A stretch of DNA of 51,168 nt from Planctomycetota bacterium (lineage in GTDB: Bacteria > Planctomycetota > JACQVV01 > JASMLP01). Positions within the stretch are counted from its first letter, which is position 1. Every line of letters starts with the position of its first letter. Positions 14,628-24,258 of the stretch are shown here, piece by piece. Below the pieces are notes generated by a model that did no database searches, had not been told where the DNA came from, and was given only the letters and a program-made list of their open reading frames with translations. The stretch is from assembly GCA_030748635.1 (NCBI GenBank), contig JASMLP010000168.1, positions 1 through 51,168 on the forward strand. The letters run 5' to 3'. The position numbers were made by a program, and so were the translations under genes.

Positions 14628-17480
14628 ATGATAGGGGTCGAACGGGGACAATCCCGGGTCATTGAATATACGAGTGGATTGACCTCCGTGGGGGATCCGG
14701 TGTTCACTGAGGCTATGTCGTTCGAGAAGATGCAGTTCTGTTACCCCTGGCGAGAATATCAGGCCAGAGTGTTGGAGGAGTTGGAAGGTCATCTCGACGA
14801 TGAACGTCTTCACGTTGTGGCCGCGCCCGGATCCGGAAAGACGGTGCTCGGATTGGAGGTGATGCGTCGTCTGGAGTGTCCCACCTTGATCCTCGCGCCG
14901 ACTCGGGCCATTCGGGATCAGTGGATCGATCGATTGGTCACTCTTTTCCTGTCCGGGGAGGTGGAAGACGGGTGGATTTCGAGGGATCTTCGAAGCCCCG
15001 GGGTCGTCACGGTAGCGACTTACCAAGCGCTTCACGCGGTCAGCAAGAGAGGTACACCCGACGAGGATGAGGAGGGAGATGAGGTTGAGGAGTCCGAAAC
15101 TTCGGATGACAACGCGGAGGGAGATGAAGAAGTCGAGTCTTTTGATGTCCTGCAGGCGTTGCGAGCGGTCGAGGTTGGGACTCTCGTACTCGATGAGGCG
15201 CATCATCTGCGACACGCGTGGTGGAAGGCGCTGCGAAAAGTTCAGCAGGGGATCGAATCGGTGCGCACGGTCTCCTTGACGGCGACGCCGCCCTATGATG
15301 TCGATACTTCTCAGTGGCAGCGTTACGAAGAACTTTGCGGCCCGATCGACGCCTGGATTCACGTACCGGAATTGGTTTCAAGAGGAGATCTCTGTCCGCA
15401 TCAGGATCACCTTTTTCTCATTGTGCCGACCGAGGAAGAAGAGGCGGAGATCGCTCGGTTCCACCAGGCTCGGAAGGTGTTCGCCCATCGTCTCCTTTCC
15501 GACGTCCCGCTGGGGAGCGTGCTGGTCAAGCACCCGTGGATACAGAGGCCGGAACAACATGTGGAATCGATACTGGGTGACCCGGAGTTTTTCAGCGGTC
15601 TTCTGATCCACGGAGCGGAAGCGGGTCGGATCGAACCGGAGGTTCTGGATCGTGGGCTGAAACTGCTTGGAGTCGGAGTGGAGGCGCTCCCCTCATTCGA
15701 TTTGCATTGGCAGGAGATTTTTCTGCGGGGATTTCTCCAGACTCACAAGGAAGAGTTTCACGAAGCCGAGACGATCCAGGAGGAATTAAGACGAGAATTG
15801 AAACGGATCGGGGCTCTGGAGCGGAACCAGATCCAGTTGCAGAATCCGCGAGCGATCCGGCGTTTGCTCTTCGAGAGTCTTGGGAAACTCGACGCGATGG
15901 TGGAGATCGTGCGGCAAGAAAGACTTCTACTCGGGGAAGGGCTACGAATGGTGATTCTCTCCGATTTCGTTCGTCGAGAGGAGATGCCTCGTTCTGGCGA
16001 GGAATTACGCACACTCGGACGATTGGGGGTGGTGCCGATTTTCGAGATTCTCCGGAGAGCTCGATTTTCGGGGCTTCGGTTGGGCGTCCTCACCGGGTCG
16101 TTGATCGTTTTGCCGGTCTCGTCGAGGCCTCTACTGGAGGCTATTCTGGAAGAGCAGGAGTTCGATCTGAAATGCCTGACCGCAAATCCTCTTCCTCACG
16201 ATGAGGAATATCTCGAAATCCGCTTGAGTGGGGCCGCGGGGGCGCGGGAAGTCGCGCTGGTAACCGAGGTGTTTGGACGAGGAGGTCTCGATGTCCTGGT
16301 CGGTACCCAGGCGTTGCTGGGGGAGGGGTGGGACGCGCCGTCGATCAACAGTCTCATTCTGGCCACCTTTGTCGGTTCCTACATGCTCTCGAATCAGATG
16401 CGTGGACGCGCGATCCGTACGGACCAAGAAAATCCCGAAAAAACGGCGAATATCTGGCATCTGGCGGCTTTGGAAAGGGTTCGGCCCGAGGTCCAATCGA
16501 ATTCGGCGGCCGATCCGGACGATCTGGAGCCAGATCTCGAGTCGCTTCGAAGCTTGGGGCCCGACCTGGAGCGAATGGTTCGTCGATTTCAAGCGTTCGA
16601 GGGGCCTTCCTGGCAGGAGCCGATCACGATCGAAACGGGAATCGGTCGGATCGAATTACCCGGGGATTCCTGGAGCCTGGAGCAGATTCAGGCGTTCAAT
16701 GACCGTACATTCGAACGGTCACGAAAACGCGGTCAACTGCAGCGGCTATGGAACGAGGGAATCCGGCGAGGGTCCGCCAGCAAGCAATTCCGGGAAACTC
16801 TGGAAACGTCAGCGGTTCCCGGGTTTTTTGGCTGGCCGTTGGTGGTTCCTTCGGTGAAATGGTGCGCCGGAGTGGGTGTCGCCGCGACTGCCCTCTCCTG
16901 GGTCGGTTGGACGATGGCCGGTCCGGTGGGAGTGGGATTGCTTCTGGGGGGGATGGGGTTTGCTCTTTTCTCCAACGAGGAATCGACCCCGTCGATCCTC
17001 TTGAGGAACCGGAATCGGGCCGGACGGATTCGGCAACTTGGACGGACGGTGTTGGAATCTCTTGTTCGAATCCACTCGATCCAGACACCGCTGGCGGCGG
17101 TTACGTTGCATGTCCAGGAAGATCCTCGAACCCAGCAGGTCATTTGCGGTCTGGAGGGGGTGAGTGAGGTGGAACAACGTCTTTTTCTCCAATCGATGGA
17201 GACGGTTCTCTCACCGATCGGTAATCCCCGGTATCTGCTTGTCAGGCGATTTCGTGTGTTCGGGATGGAACGGACGGACTATCACGCTGTTCCCGCGGTT
17301 CTGGGCCGAAAGAAAGAGGAAGCCGTGATCTTTGCCGACCGTTTCTCCAGTCGAGTGGGTCCTTGTGAATTGGTCTATACCCGGAGTGAGGCGGGGCGAC
17401 GATGTCTCCTTCTGGCACGGAGTCGATGTTTGAGCGCTACCGAGGATTCCGGAGTTAAGAGAAAGAGCGTCTGGAACTGA
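14628..17480 (+). CDS. DEAD/DEAH-box SF2 helicase-like protein with C-terminal hydrophobic hairpin
   Basis: About 950 residues from ATG 14628. Helicase motifs: Q-motif-like YPWREYQARVL, Walker A GSGKT (about residues 68-72), Ia LAPTRAIRDQW, II DEAH in VLDEAHHLRHAWW, III SLTATPPYD, and VI QMRGRAIRTD. An acidic stretch (about residues 145-177, rich in DE and EE) is inserted between motifs Ia and II. Near the C-terminus two hydrophobic segments separated by a short turn (VKWCAGVGVAATALSWVGW and GPVGVGLLLGGMGFALF) could form a membrane hairpin. The start is uncertain: AAGGAG lies only 1 nt from ATG 14628; GTG 14589 and ATG 14715 are alternatives, the last placing the helicase core right at the N-terminus. 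Function in DNA/RNA metabolism is inferred from family only. Confidence 0.85.
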   Translation: MIGVERGQSRVIEYTSGLTSVGDPVFTEAMSFEKMQFCYPWREYQARVLEELEGHLDDERLHVVAAPGSGKTVLGLEVMRRLECPTLILAPTRAIRDQWIDRLVTLFLSGEVEDGWISRDLRSPGVVTVATYQALHAVSKRGTPDEDEEGDEVEESETSDDNAEGDEEVESFDVLQALRAVEVGTLVLDEAHHLRHAWWKALRKVQQGIESVRTVSLTATPPYDVDTSQWQRYEELCGPIDAWIHVPELVSRGDLCPHQDHLFLIVPTEEEEAEIARFHQARKVFAHRLLSDVPLGSVLVKHPWIQRPEQHVESILGDPEFFSGLLIHGAEAGRIEPEVLDRGLKLLGVGVEALPSFDLHWQEIFLRGFLQTHKEEFHEAETIQEELRRELKRIGALERNQIQLQNPRAIRRLLFESLGKLDAMVEIVRQERLLLGEGLRMVILSDFVRREEMPRSGEELRTLGRLGVVPIFEILRRARFSGLRLGVLTGSLIVLPVSSRPLLEAILEEQEFDLKCLTANPLPHDEEYLEIRLSGAAGAREVALVTEVFGRGGLDVLVGTQALLGEGWDAPSINSLILATFVGSYMLSNQMRGRAIRTDQENPEKTANIWHLAALERVRPEVQSNSAADPDDLEPDLESLRSLGPDLERMVRRFQAFEGPSWQEPITIETGIGRIELPGDSWSLEQIQAFNDRTFERSRKRGQLQRLWNEGIRRGSASKQFRETLETSAVPGFFGWPLVVPSVKWCAGVGVAATALSWVGWTMAGPVGVGLLLGGMGFALFSNEESTPSILLRNRNRAGRIRQLGRTVLESLVRIHSIQTPLAAVTLHVQEDPRTQQVICGLEGVSEVEQRLFLQSMETVLSPIGNPRYLLVRRFRVFGMERTDYHAVPAVLGRKKEEAVIFADRFSSRVGPCELVYTRSEAGRRCLLLARSRCLSATEDSGVKRKSVWN

Positions 17481-17572
17481 CGAGTCGTCGCGTTCAAAAG
17501 TATTCTGTGTGCCGATGATTGCTACGAGTAGGGGCCAGCGATACACTCGGTCGCTCCATTTCGAGGTACGCT

Positions 17573-20500
17573 ATGTCCGATTCGATCGTCGTTGTTGGAG
17601 CCCGTGAGCACAATCTCCAGGACGTTTCGGTTTCGGTTCCGCGAGGGACATTGACCGTTTTTACGGGTGTCAGCGGGTCGGGTAAGAGTTCTCTGGCAGT
17701 TGACACGATCTTTGCGGAAAGTCAGCGTCGGTTTCTCGAAAGTCTCTCTTCATATGCTCGGCAGTTTCTGGGGCAGTTGGGTCGACCGGCAGTCGATCAC
17801 CTGGAGGGATTATCTCCTGCCATAGCCATCGACCAGAAACGACGTGGAACGAGTAGGCGGTCGACGGTGGGGACCGTGACGGAGATTCATGCGCACCTTC
17901 GCCTTCTCTATGCGCGCTTAGGGGTACCTCACTGTCCGGATTGTGGGGAGAGAATCGGCACTCAAACTCCCGAGGCGATCGGGCGTCGCCTTCTGGACCG
18001 ACATCGGGGAAAGAGTGTTTTGGTGATGGCGCCGGTCGTTCATCAGCGCAAGGGAGAGTATCGAAAAGAGTTGGATGAACTCCGGGGGCAGGGGTTTGTG
18101 AGGGTGATGGTCGACGGGGAATTGAGACGATTGGATGAGCGGTTCGAACTGGCGCGGTATGAACAGCACACTCTCGAGGTGGTCATGGATCGGTTGGTGC
18201 TTCGCCCTTCGGCGCGAAGCCGACTGGATGAAGCTGTCGAGCGGGCGGTAGAGATGACCGGAGGCACGGTGTCGTTTCGGATCGGGGATGAAACCGTGCT
18301 GGAGACCACGCAAAGAGCTTGTCCTGAGTGTGGGGTCGGCATACCCGAGATGGAGCCGAGGCTCTTCAGTTTCAACAGCCCTATCGGAGCGTGTCCGGCC
18401 TGTGATGGACTGGGATATCGCATGGAGCTCGATCTGGGGCGGGTGATCCCCGATCCAGGTCTTTCGGTAAGAGAGGGGTGTTTCGCGCCTCAAAACGACG
18501 AGGGGATGATCCCATTTTCCGGTTATGGATGGCCGGAAATCGAAGCGTTGGCCCGATATTTCGAGATCGACCTGGACCAGCCTTGGAACTCCCTGGGAAA
18601 GCGTAAGCAAAAGATACTGCTCGAGGGGTCAGGGAACGAATCGATCGAGTACGAATGGGTACAGGAGGGGCGAAGGCAGATTTCCGGTAAGACCCGGAAG
18701 CCGTTGCCCGGAATCCTCTCTGTCATCCGGCGAGTGTACGAAGACTGGCGCGTCAGCTATTTCGAACGTTTCATGAATCGGAAGACCTGTTCCTTATGCT
18801 CCGGGGAACGGTTGAACGACATGGCCTGTTCGGTTCGATTTCGGGATCGACGACTTCCTGAACTGTCACGTCTTTCGATTCTCGACGCGGATCAATTTTT
18901 CAATCGGGTTGAGGAGACGTTGGAGGGGGATGACCGGACGGTTGGGGGGATGCTCGTAGCCGAGATCCGGTCGCGACTTCGGTTCTTGCTTCGGGTCGGC
19001 TTGGGATATCTGTGTCTGGACCGAGGAGCGAGGACGCTTGCCGGGGGAGAGATGCAGAGGATCCGTCTCGCTCGGCAACTCGGCTCCGGTTTGCAGGGGA
19101 TTTTGTACGTTCTGGATGAACCGTCAATCGGTTTGCACAGCCGTGACAATGAACGTTTGATCCGGACTCTTCAGGACCTCCGAGACCAGGGGAATAGTGT
19201 GTTCGTCATCGAGCACGATGAAGAAACGATTCGTTCGGCTGATCATGTCGTGGATATCGGTCCGGGAGCCGGACGTCGAGGCGGTTTGATCGTGGCTGAG
19301 GGCACCTCCGAAGATCTTGCCATCGAAAAGAGGTCGATCACGGGAGATTTTCTGGCGCGCCGGACCCAACTGCCCTGGCCCGAGAAACGACGGGTTGCGG
19401 GAGACAAGGTCCTTCGACTCCTGGGGGCTTCTCAGCACAATTTGAAAGACCTGGATGTCTCTTTTCCTCTCGGGCTCTTGACGGTCGTTTCGGGGGTGAG
19501 TGGGAGTGGGAAGAGCACACTCGTCACGAGAATACTTCAGCGAGCTCTTTGCCAGCAACTTGGACAAAGACATGAAGAGCCGGGTGAGTATCGAAAACTG
19601 GAGGGGGTCGAGTGGGTGGATCGGGTGATCGAAATCGACCAGAGTCCCATCGGGCGGACGCCTCGCTCCAATCCCGCTACTTACACCAAAGTGTTCGATC
19701 TGATTCGGGATCTTTTTTCTCAGATGCCGCTGGCTCGGGCTCGTGGCTATTCCAAGGGGCGCTTCAGCTTCAATCGGTCGGGTGGGCGTTGCGAGGCTTG
19801 CCAGGGGGCGGGAGTCCGGGAGATCGAAATGCAATTTCTCCCCGATGTCACCGTGGTCTGTGAAGAATGTCGTGGGCGCCGTTACAACCGAGAAACGCTG
19901 GATGTCGAGTTCCGGGGACACACGATTCGACAGATTCTCGAGTTAACCGTTTCCGAGGCGTTGGAACTGTTCGAAAATCAACCCGCGATTTTGAAGATTC
20001 TGCGGACAATGGATGAAATCGGACTGGGCTATGTGCTTCTAGGTCAGCCCTCAACGACCCTCTCCGGAGGGGAAGCGCAGCGAATCAAGATCGCTCGTGA
20101 ACTCCGTCGTCAGGCGACGGGGCGGACGCTCTACGTTCTGGACGAACCGACAACAGGGCTTCATTTCGCGGATATCGCGCGGTTGCTGGAGTGTCTGGGG
20201 CGTCTGGTCGAGGGGGGGAATACCGTGGTAGTCATCGAACACAATCTGGATGTACTCGCTGTGGCTGACCATGTGATCGATCTGGGCCCCGAGGGGGGAG
20301 CGGGGGGAGGAGAACTGGTCTACGCCGGATCGTTTGACAAGTTTCTCGACAAGAAAGTGGTTGCTCGAAGCCATACCGCTCAAGCGTTGGCTCGACACGC
20401 AAGACAACGAAGCCGAAAGCGACCCGGAAAACCGAAGGCGGCCCGACGCCGACGGGATGTGAATTCCAGTTCCAGGCGCTGGGGTCGTGAACATCTCAAG

Positions 20501-23350
20501 GTGGAGGGAGCTACTCACAATAACTTGAAGGGATTGACAGTCCAGATTCCGAGGGATCGGTTGACCGTAGTCACGGGAGTGAGTGGAAGCGGGAAGAGTT
20601 CGCTGGTGCTGGATACGATCTTTGCCGAAGGACAGAAGCGTTTTCTGGAGAGTCTCTCTACGTACGCGCGCCGTTTCTTGGGGCGGGTGCAGAGTGCTCC
20701 GGTGGAACGCATTCTGGGGCTTGGTCCCGCTATTTCGATCGATCAGAAGAGCGCGCCGGCAACCCCGAGATCCACCGTCGCAACGGCGACTGAAATTCAC
20801 GATTCGTTGCGATTGCTCTTTTCGCGCATCGGGCGCCCTCACTGTCCAGAATGCAAAAAACGCCTTCAGGCTTGGAGTCCCGCTCGAGCCGCTCGGCAAT
20901 TGGTGCGTACGAGTTCAGATAAGCGGGTTCGGGTGTTGATCCCCCTGAGTTGTCGGAAAGGCGTTCCGGCCGAAGAAGAATTGGGGTCCGATATCGGGGA
21001 TCGATTGGTCCGGTTGCGGGAGGATGGATTCGTCCGAGTCCAAATGGATGGAGAAACTCTTCGGATCGAGGATGTCATCGAAACAACGAGTTGGAAAGAT
21101 GCGGAAGATCTATCGCTCGTGATCGATCGGATACGCGTTGGGGAATCCTCCCGGGCTCGGCTTGCGGAGTCGATCGAGCAGGGGTATCGAGTGGGGGGAG
21201 GAATCGTTCGAGTGGATATCGAGGGAGGCGGTGTCGTCGGTTTTGGGGAGGTGCTGGGGTGCGCCGATTGCGAGTTCTTCCGGAAAGAAGAGCTGACGCC
21301 TCGGATGTTCAGCTTCAATCACCAGCAGGGGGCGTGTCCTCGTTGTCAGGGGCTGGGTGTTCGTCGAGAGGTGGTTTCGAAACGCCTCTTGTCTCATCGG
21401 GATCGCGGCATTTTGGACGGGGCGGTTTCCGGACGAATCGCCGCGTTTGTACACCGGTCGACCGGAGAGGTGCGCGCCTTGCTGAAAGGTCTGGCGGACG
21501 CTTACCCCTTCGATCTGGAAACGCCCTACGAGAACCTTCCTCCCCGAGTCCGCCATGTTCTCCTGCACGGTTGGGGCAGTCGTGAGGTGTCGGTTCGGCG
21601 CGTCAAGAAGCGAGCGGACGGTTTAAAGGAATATTCATATCGAGCCCCCTGGCCGGGCCTGATCGGACTGGTCGAGAGGTGGTATGAGCGCAGTGAGGGA
21701 GGCACGTGGGCTCGCCGATTGGAGTGCCTTTTCGAGCGGAGTACCTGTCGGACGTGTGGCGGTGAGCGTTTACGGCCGGAGAACCTGTCGGTCTGGGTCG
21801 GGAAAAGGTCCATCGCCGACTTGAACGCGTTGACGATACGTCAAGCGTATGATTTCTTCCAGCGATTGCGAATCTCGGCCACCGAACGCCAGATCGCGGA
21901 GAAAGTTCTCGATGAAATTCTGAGCCGATTGAAGTTTTTGGTTTCGGTTGGGCTGGATTATTTGACTCTCGATCGGCCCTGCGGAACTCTTTCGGGGGGG
22001 GAGGCGCAAAGGATACGGTTAGCGAGTCAGCTAGGGAGCCGTCTGGTCGGAGTTCTCTACTGTCTGGATGAACCGACGATCGGTTTGCATTCCCGGGATA
22101 CCGATCAGTTGATGGAAACTTTGGAGGAGATGAGAGATCGGGGAAATACGGTTCTTGTCGTCGAACACGATATGGAGGTTATTCAGCGAGCCGATTATGT
22201 GGTCGACATCGGGCCGGGGGCGGGACGTCACGGTGGACAAGTGGTCGCCTCGGGGACTCCCGAAGCCATCGAGGGCAAGAAGCGGTCTTTGACGGGGATG
22301 TATTTACGGGGTGATCGGGAGGTGATGGCCCCCGCGACGAGACGCGAACAGAGCGGCGAATTGCGCCTGCAGGGAGCGCGAAAGAACAATCTGAAAAATC
22401 TGGATGTTCCGTTTCCGCGTGGGGTGCTCACCGCTGTGACAGGTGTCAGTGGAAGCGGTAAGAGTACTCTGGTCATGGATTGCCTCGTACCCGCTTTACG
22501 GGCTCAATTGGACCGCTCGAAAGGCGCTGATTCCGTACGACGTCTACTCGGGTGGGAAGGGATTTCCCGGGCGGTCGTGATCGACCAGAAGCCGATCGGG
22601 CGAACCCCAAAATCGAACGCCGCTACCTATACGGGGATATTCGATCCCATTCGAACTCTCTTCGCGTCTACCCCGCGATCACGAATGAAAGGGTTCAAGA
22701 AGGGGCGTTTCAGTTTCAATCTGCGTCCAGGGCGTTGCGGGTACTGTGAAGGTGGAGGGGCGATCAAGGTCGAGATGCATTTTCTGCCCGATGTCTGGTT
22801 GCCGTGTCGGGAGTGTCATGGAAAGCGATACAACAGCGAAACGCTTTCGGTCCGATTTCTGGGGAAGACCATCGCGGATGTTCTCGAGATGGAAGTGGGC
22901 CAGGCTCTGGAACTGTTCGACTCTCAGCCTCGTATTCGCAAGATATTGCAGACCCTCTCCGATGTTGGGCTGGAATATCTCGCGCTGGGGCAACCCGGGA
23001 ATACCCTTTCCGGGGGCGAGGCCCAGCGGGTCAAACTGTCGCGTGAATTGGCTACGACTGGGACGGGAGAGACGCTTTATGTCCTGGACGAACCGACTAC
23101 GGGACTTCATCTGGAGGATGTTCGGAAGTTGATGGAGGTTTTGCATCGCCTGGTGGAAGAGGGACATACTGTGGTGGTGATCGAACATCACTTGGACGTT
23201 ATCTTTTCTGCTGATCACCTGATCGATCTGGGGCCCGAGGGAGGGGATGAGGGGGGGAAATTGGTAGTGAGCGGTACGCCCGAGTTTGTGATGGGTGAAT
23301 CGCGGGGGCATACCGGCAAAGCCCTGCGAGCCCGATTCAAGGGGCTGTAG
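17573..23350 (+). CDS. uvrA: Tandem (double-length) UvrA excinuclease subunit
   Basis: 1925 residues: two complete UvrA copies fused head to tail (about 1-935 and 970-1925) through a basic linker (RKRPGKPKAARRRR). UvrA is the ATP-driven damage sensor of nucleotide excision repair and normally works as a dimer; here one chain carries both. All four Walker A motifs (GVSGSGKSS/T, starting near residues 32, 640, 1005, 1623) are intact, as are Walker B/D-loops (DEPSIGLH, DEPTTGLH, DEPTIGLH, DEPTTGLH) and zinc modules (CPECG..CPACDGLG; CEACQG..CEECRG; and counterparts). The first ABC signature reads LAGGEMQ instead of LSGGEAQ; the other three are LSGGEAQ. ATG 17573 has GAGG 6 nt upstream. Double UvrAs are known in Chlamydiae and Planctomycetes. 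Confidence 0.95.
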   Translation: MSDSIVVVGAREHNLQDVSVSVPRGTLTVFTGVSGSGKSSLAVDTIFAESQRRFLESLSSYARQFLGQLGRPAVDHLEGLSPAIAIDQKRRGTSRRSTVGTVTEIHAHLRLLYARLGVPHCPDCGERIGTQTPEAIGRRLLDRHRGKSVLVMAPVVHQRKGEYRKELDELRGQGFVRVMVDGELRRLDERFELARYEQHTLEVVMDRLVLRPSARSRLDEAVERAVEMTGGTVSFRIGDETVLETTQRACPECGVGIPEMEPRLFSFNSPIGACPACDGLGYRMELDLGRVIPDPGLSVREGCFAPQNDEGMIPFSGYGWPEIEALARYFEIDLDQPWNSLGKRKQKILLEGSGNESIEYEWVQEGRRQISGKTRKPLPGILSVIRRVYEDWRVSYFERFMNRKTCSLCSGERLNDMACSVRFRDRRLPELSRLSILDADQFFNRVEETLEGDDRTVGGMLVAEIRSRLRFLLRVGLGYLCLDRGARTLAGGEMQRIRLARQLGSGLQGILYVLDEPSIGLHSRDNERLIRTLQDLRDQGNSVFVIEHDEETIRSADHVVDIGPGAGRRGGLIVAEGTSEDLAIEKRSITGDFLARRTQLPWPEKRRVAGDKVLRLLGASQHNLKDLDVSFPLGLLTVVSGVSGSGKSTLVTRILQRALCQQLGQRHEEPGEYRKLEGVEWVDRVIEIDQSPIGRTPRSNPATYTKVFDLIRDLFSQMPLARARGYSKGRFSFNRSGGRCEACQGAGVREIEMQFLPDVTVVCEECRGRRYNRETLDVEFRGHTIRQILELTVSEALELFENQPAILKILRTMDEIGLGYVLLGQPSTTLSGGEAQRIKIARELRRQATGRTLYVLDEPTTGLHFADIARLLECLGRLVEGGNTVVVIEHNLDVLAVADHVIDLGPEGGAGGGELVYAGSFDKFLDKKVVARSHTAQALARHARQRSRKRPGKPKAARRRRDVNSSSRRWGREHLKVEGATHNNLKGLTVQIPRDRLTVVTGVSGSGKSSLVLDTIFAEGQKRFLESLSTYARRFLGRVQSAPVERILGLGPAISIDQKSAPATPRSTVATATEIHDSLRLLFSRIGRPHCPECKKRLQAWSPARAARQLVRTSSDKRVRVLIPLSCRKGVPAEEELGSDIGDRLVRLREDGFVRVQMDGETLRIEDVIETTSWKDAEDLSLVIDRIRVGESSRARLAESIEQGYRVGGGIVRVDIEGGGVVGFGEVLGCADCEFFRKEELTPRMFSFNHQQGACPRCQGLGVRREVVSKRLLSHRDRGILDGAVSGRIAAFVHRSTGEVRALLKGLADAYPFDLETPYENLPPRVRHVLLHGWGSREVSVRRVKKRADGLKEYSYRAPWPGLIGLVERWYERSEGGTWARRLECLFERSTCRTCGGERLRPENLSVWVGKRSIADLNALTIRQAYDFFQRLRISATERQIAEKVLDEILSRLKFLVSVGLDYLTLDRPCGTLSGGEAQRIRLASQLGSRLVGVLYCLDEPTIGLHSRDTDQLMETLEEMRDRGNTVLVVEHDMEVIQRADYVVDIGPGAGRHGGQVVASGTPEAIEGKKRSLTGMYLRGDREVMAPATRREQSGELRLQGARKNNLKNLDVPFPRGVLTAVTGVSGSGKSTLVMDCLVPALRAQLDRSKGADSVRRLLGWEGISRAVVIDQKPIGRTPKSNAATYTGIFDPIRTLFASTPRSRMKGFKKGRFSFNLRPGRCGYCEGGGAIKVEMHFLPDVWLPCRECHGKRYNSETLSVRFLGKTIADVLEMEVGQALELFDSQPRIRKILQTLSDVGLEYLALGQPGNTLSGGEAQRVKLSRELATTGTGETLYVLDEPTTGLHLEDVRKLMEVLHRLVEEGHTVVVIEHHLDVIFSADHLIDLGPEGGDEGGKLVVSGTPEFVMGESRGHTGKALRARFKGL

Positions 23351-23427
23351 GCCGAACTCCCATCTGAACCTTGGGGCTCTCGAGGAACGCCTGTTCTGAT
23401 GAGGGATCTCCGGGTTAAAATCGAATC

Positions 23428-24258
23428 GTGGACAGGAAGGATTGGTACCTCGATCCCGGGCAGGCGCAAGTTCTTCTCGAGGGATTAAGAAATCGTCAGG
23501 AAACGGTTCGGGTTTCTTTCGATCTGGGATTGAGTGAGCGAGTTTTGTCGATCGAGGAAGAAGATCGGTGGGATAGGGCGCGTCTGCAGGCTATCGCTTC
23601 GTCGGATTGTGTGTGGCAATGGTGCGGTGAAGATTGGGAGGCGCTGGAAATTCGCGAGGATCACTATCTGGTTTTGCGTCCTACCGAAGATGCTCCCGCG
23701 CTGGAGATTGATGGGATTACCATGCATCGGCGCAGTGGGACGACTCCCTGGAGCGGAGTTCGCGAATGGGTACGTGCTCTCCGTTTGCGGGGAGGTGAGA
23801 CGGTACTGGATTGCTGTGGGGGACTTGGGTACGCCGCCATCTCGCTGATCGAAGCGGGCGCAGAGGCGGTGACCTCCTTCGAAATCGACGAGGATGTGAT
23901 CCGGTTACGGCGTCGCAATCCCTGGTCGAGGCTTTACGAACGTAGTGATCGGATCGATCGGCGTTGTGGCGACGTGGGGGCCGGAGTGGCTACCCTCGCA
24001 GACGCGACCTTTCAGGTCGTATTGCACGATCCCCCACGTCTCCGTAGAGCGGGAGATCTCTACGGTCGGGTGTTTTACGAACAGTTGCGACGAGTGTTGA
24101 CCGCTCCCGGTGGGCGACTGTTTCATTACACGGGTGAACCGCACAGTCGTCACCGCCCGAAGCGTATCGTAGAGGGAGTAGTGCGGCGATTGGAAGAGGC
24201 TGGATTTCAGCGAGTTCGGTTTCGTAGAGAGTGGGCTGGGGTTCTGGCTTACACTTGA
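23428..24258 (+). CDS. Class I SAM-dependent methyltransferase (spermidine-synthase-like fold)
   Basis: A 276-residue protein. The N-terminal about 115 residues form a small unassigned domain. SAM-binding motif I is VLDCCGGLGYAAI, followed by the acidic ribose-binding FEID and by the catalytic-type HDPPRLRRAGDLYG and PGGRLFHYTGEP. This arrangement recalls an uncharacterised methyltransferase group that I associate mainly with archaea; this is from memory and needs a search. The start is GTG, 77 bp after uvrA with no terminator between, so it may be cotranscribed. Its 3' end overlaps the convergent ABC transporter gene by 10 bp. Substrate unknown; the DPP motif leaves protein, RNA or small-molecule targets open. 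Confidence 0.8.
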   Translation: MDRKDWYLDPGQAQVLLEGLRNRQETVRVSFDLGLSERVLSIEEEDRWDRARLQAIASSDCVWQWCGEDWEALEIREDHYLVLRPTEDAPALEIDGITMHRRSGTTPWSGVREWVRALRLRGGETVLDCCGGLGYAAISLIEAGAEAVTSFEIDEDVIRLRRRNPWSRLYERSDRIDRRCGDVGAGVATLADATFQVVLHDPPRLRRAGDLYGRVFYEQLRRVLTAPGGRLFHYTGEPHSRHRPKRIVEGVVRRLEEAGFQRVRFRREWAGVLAYT

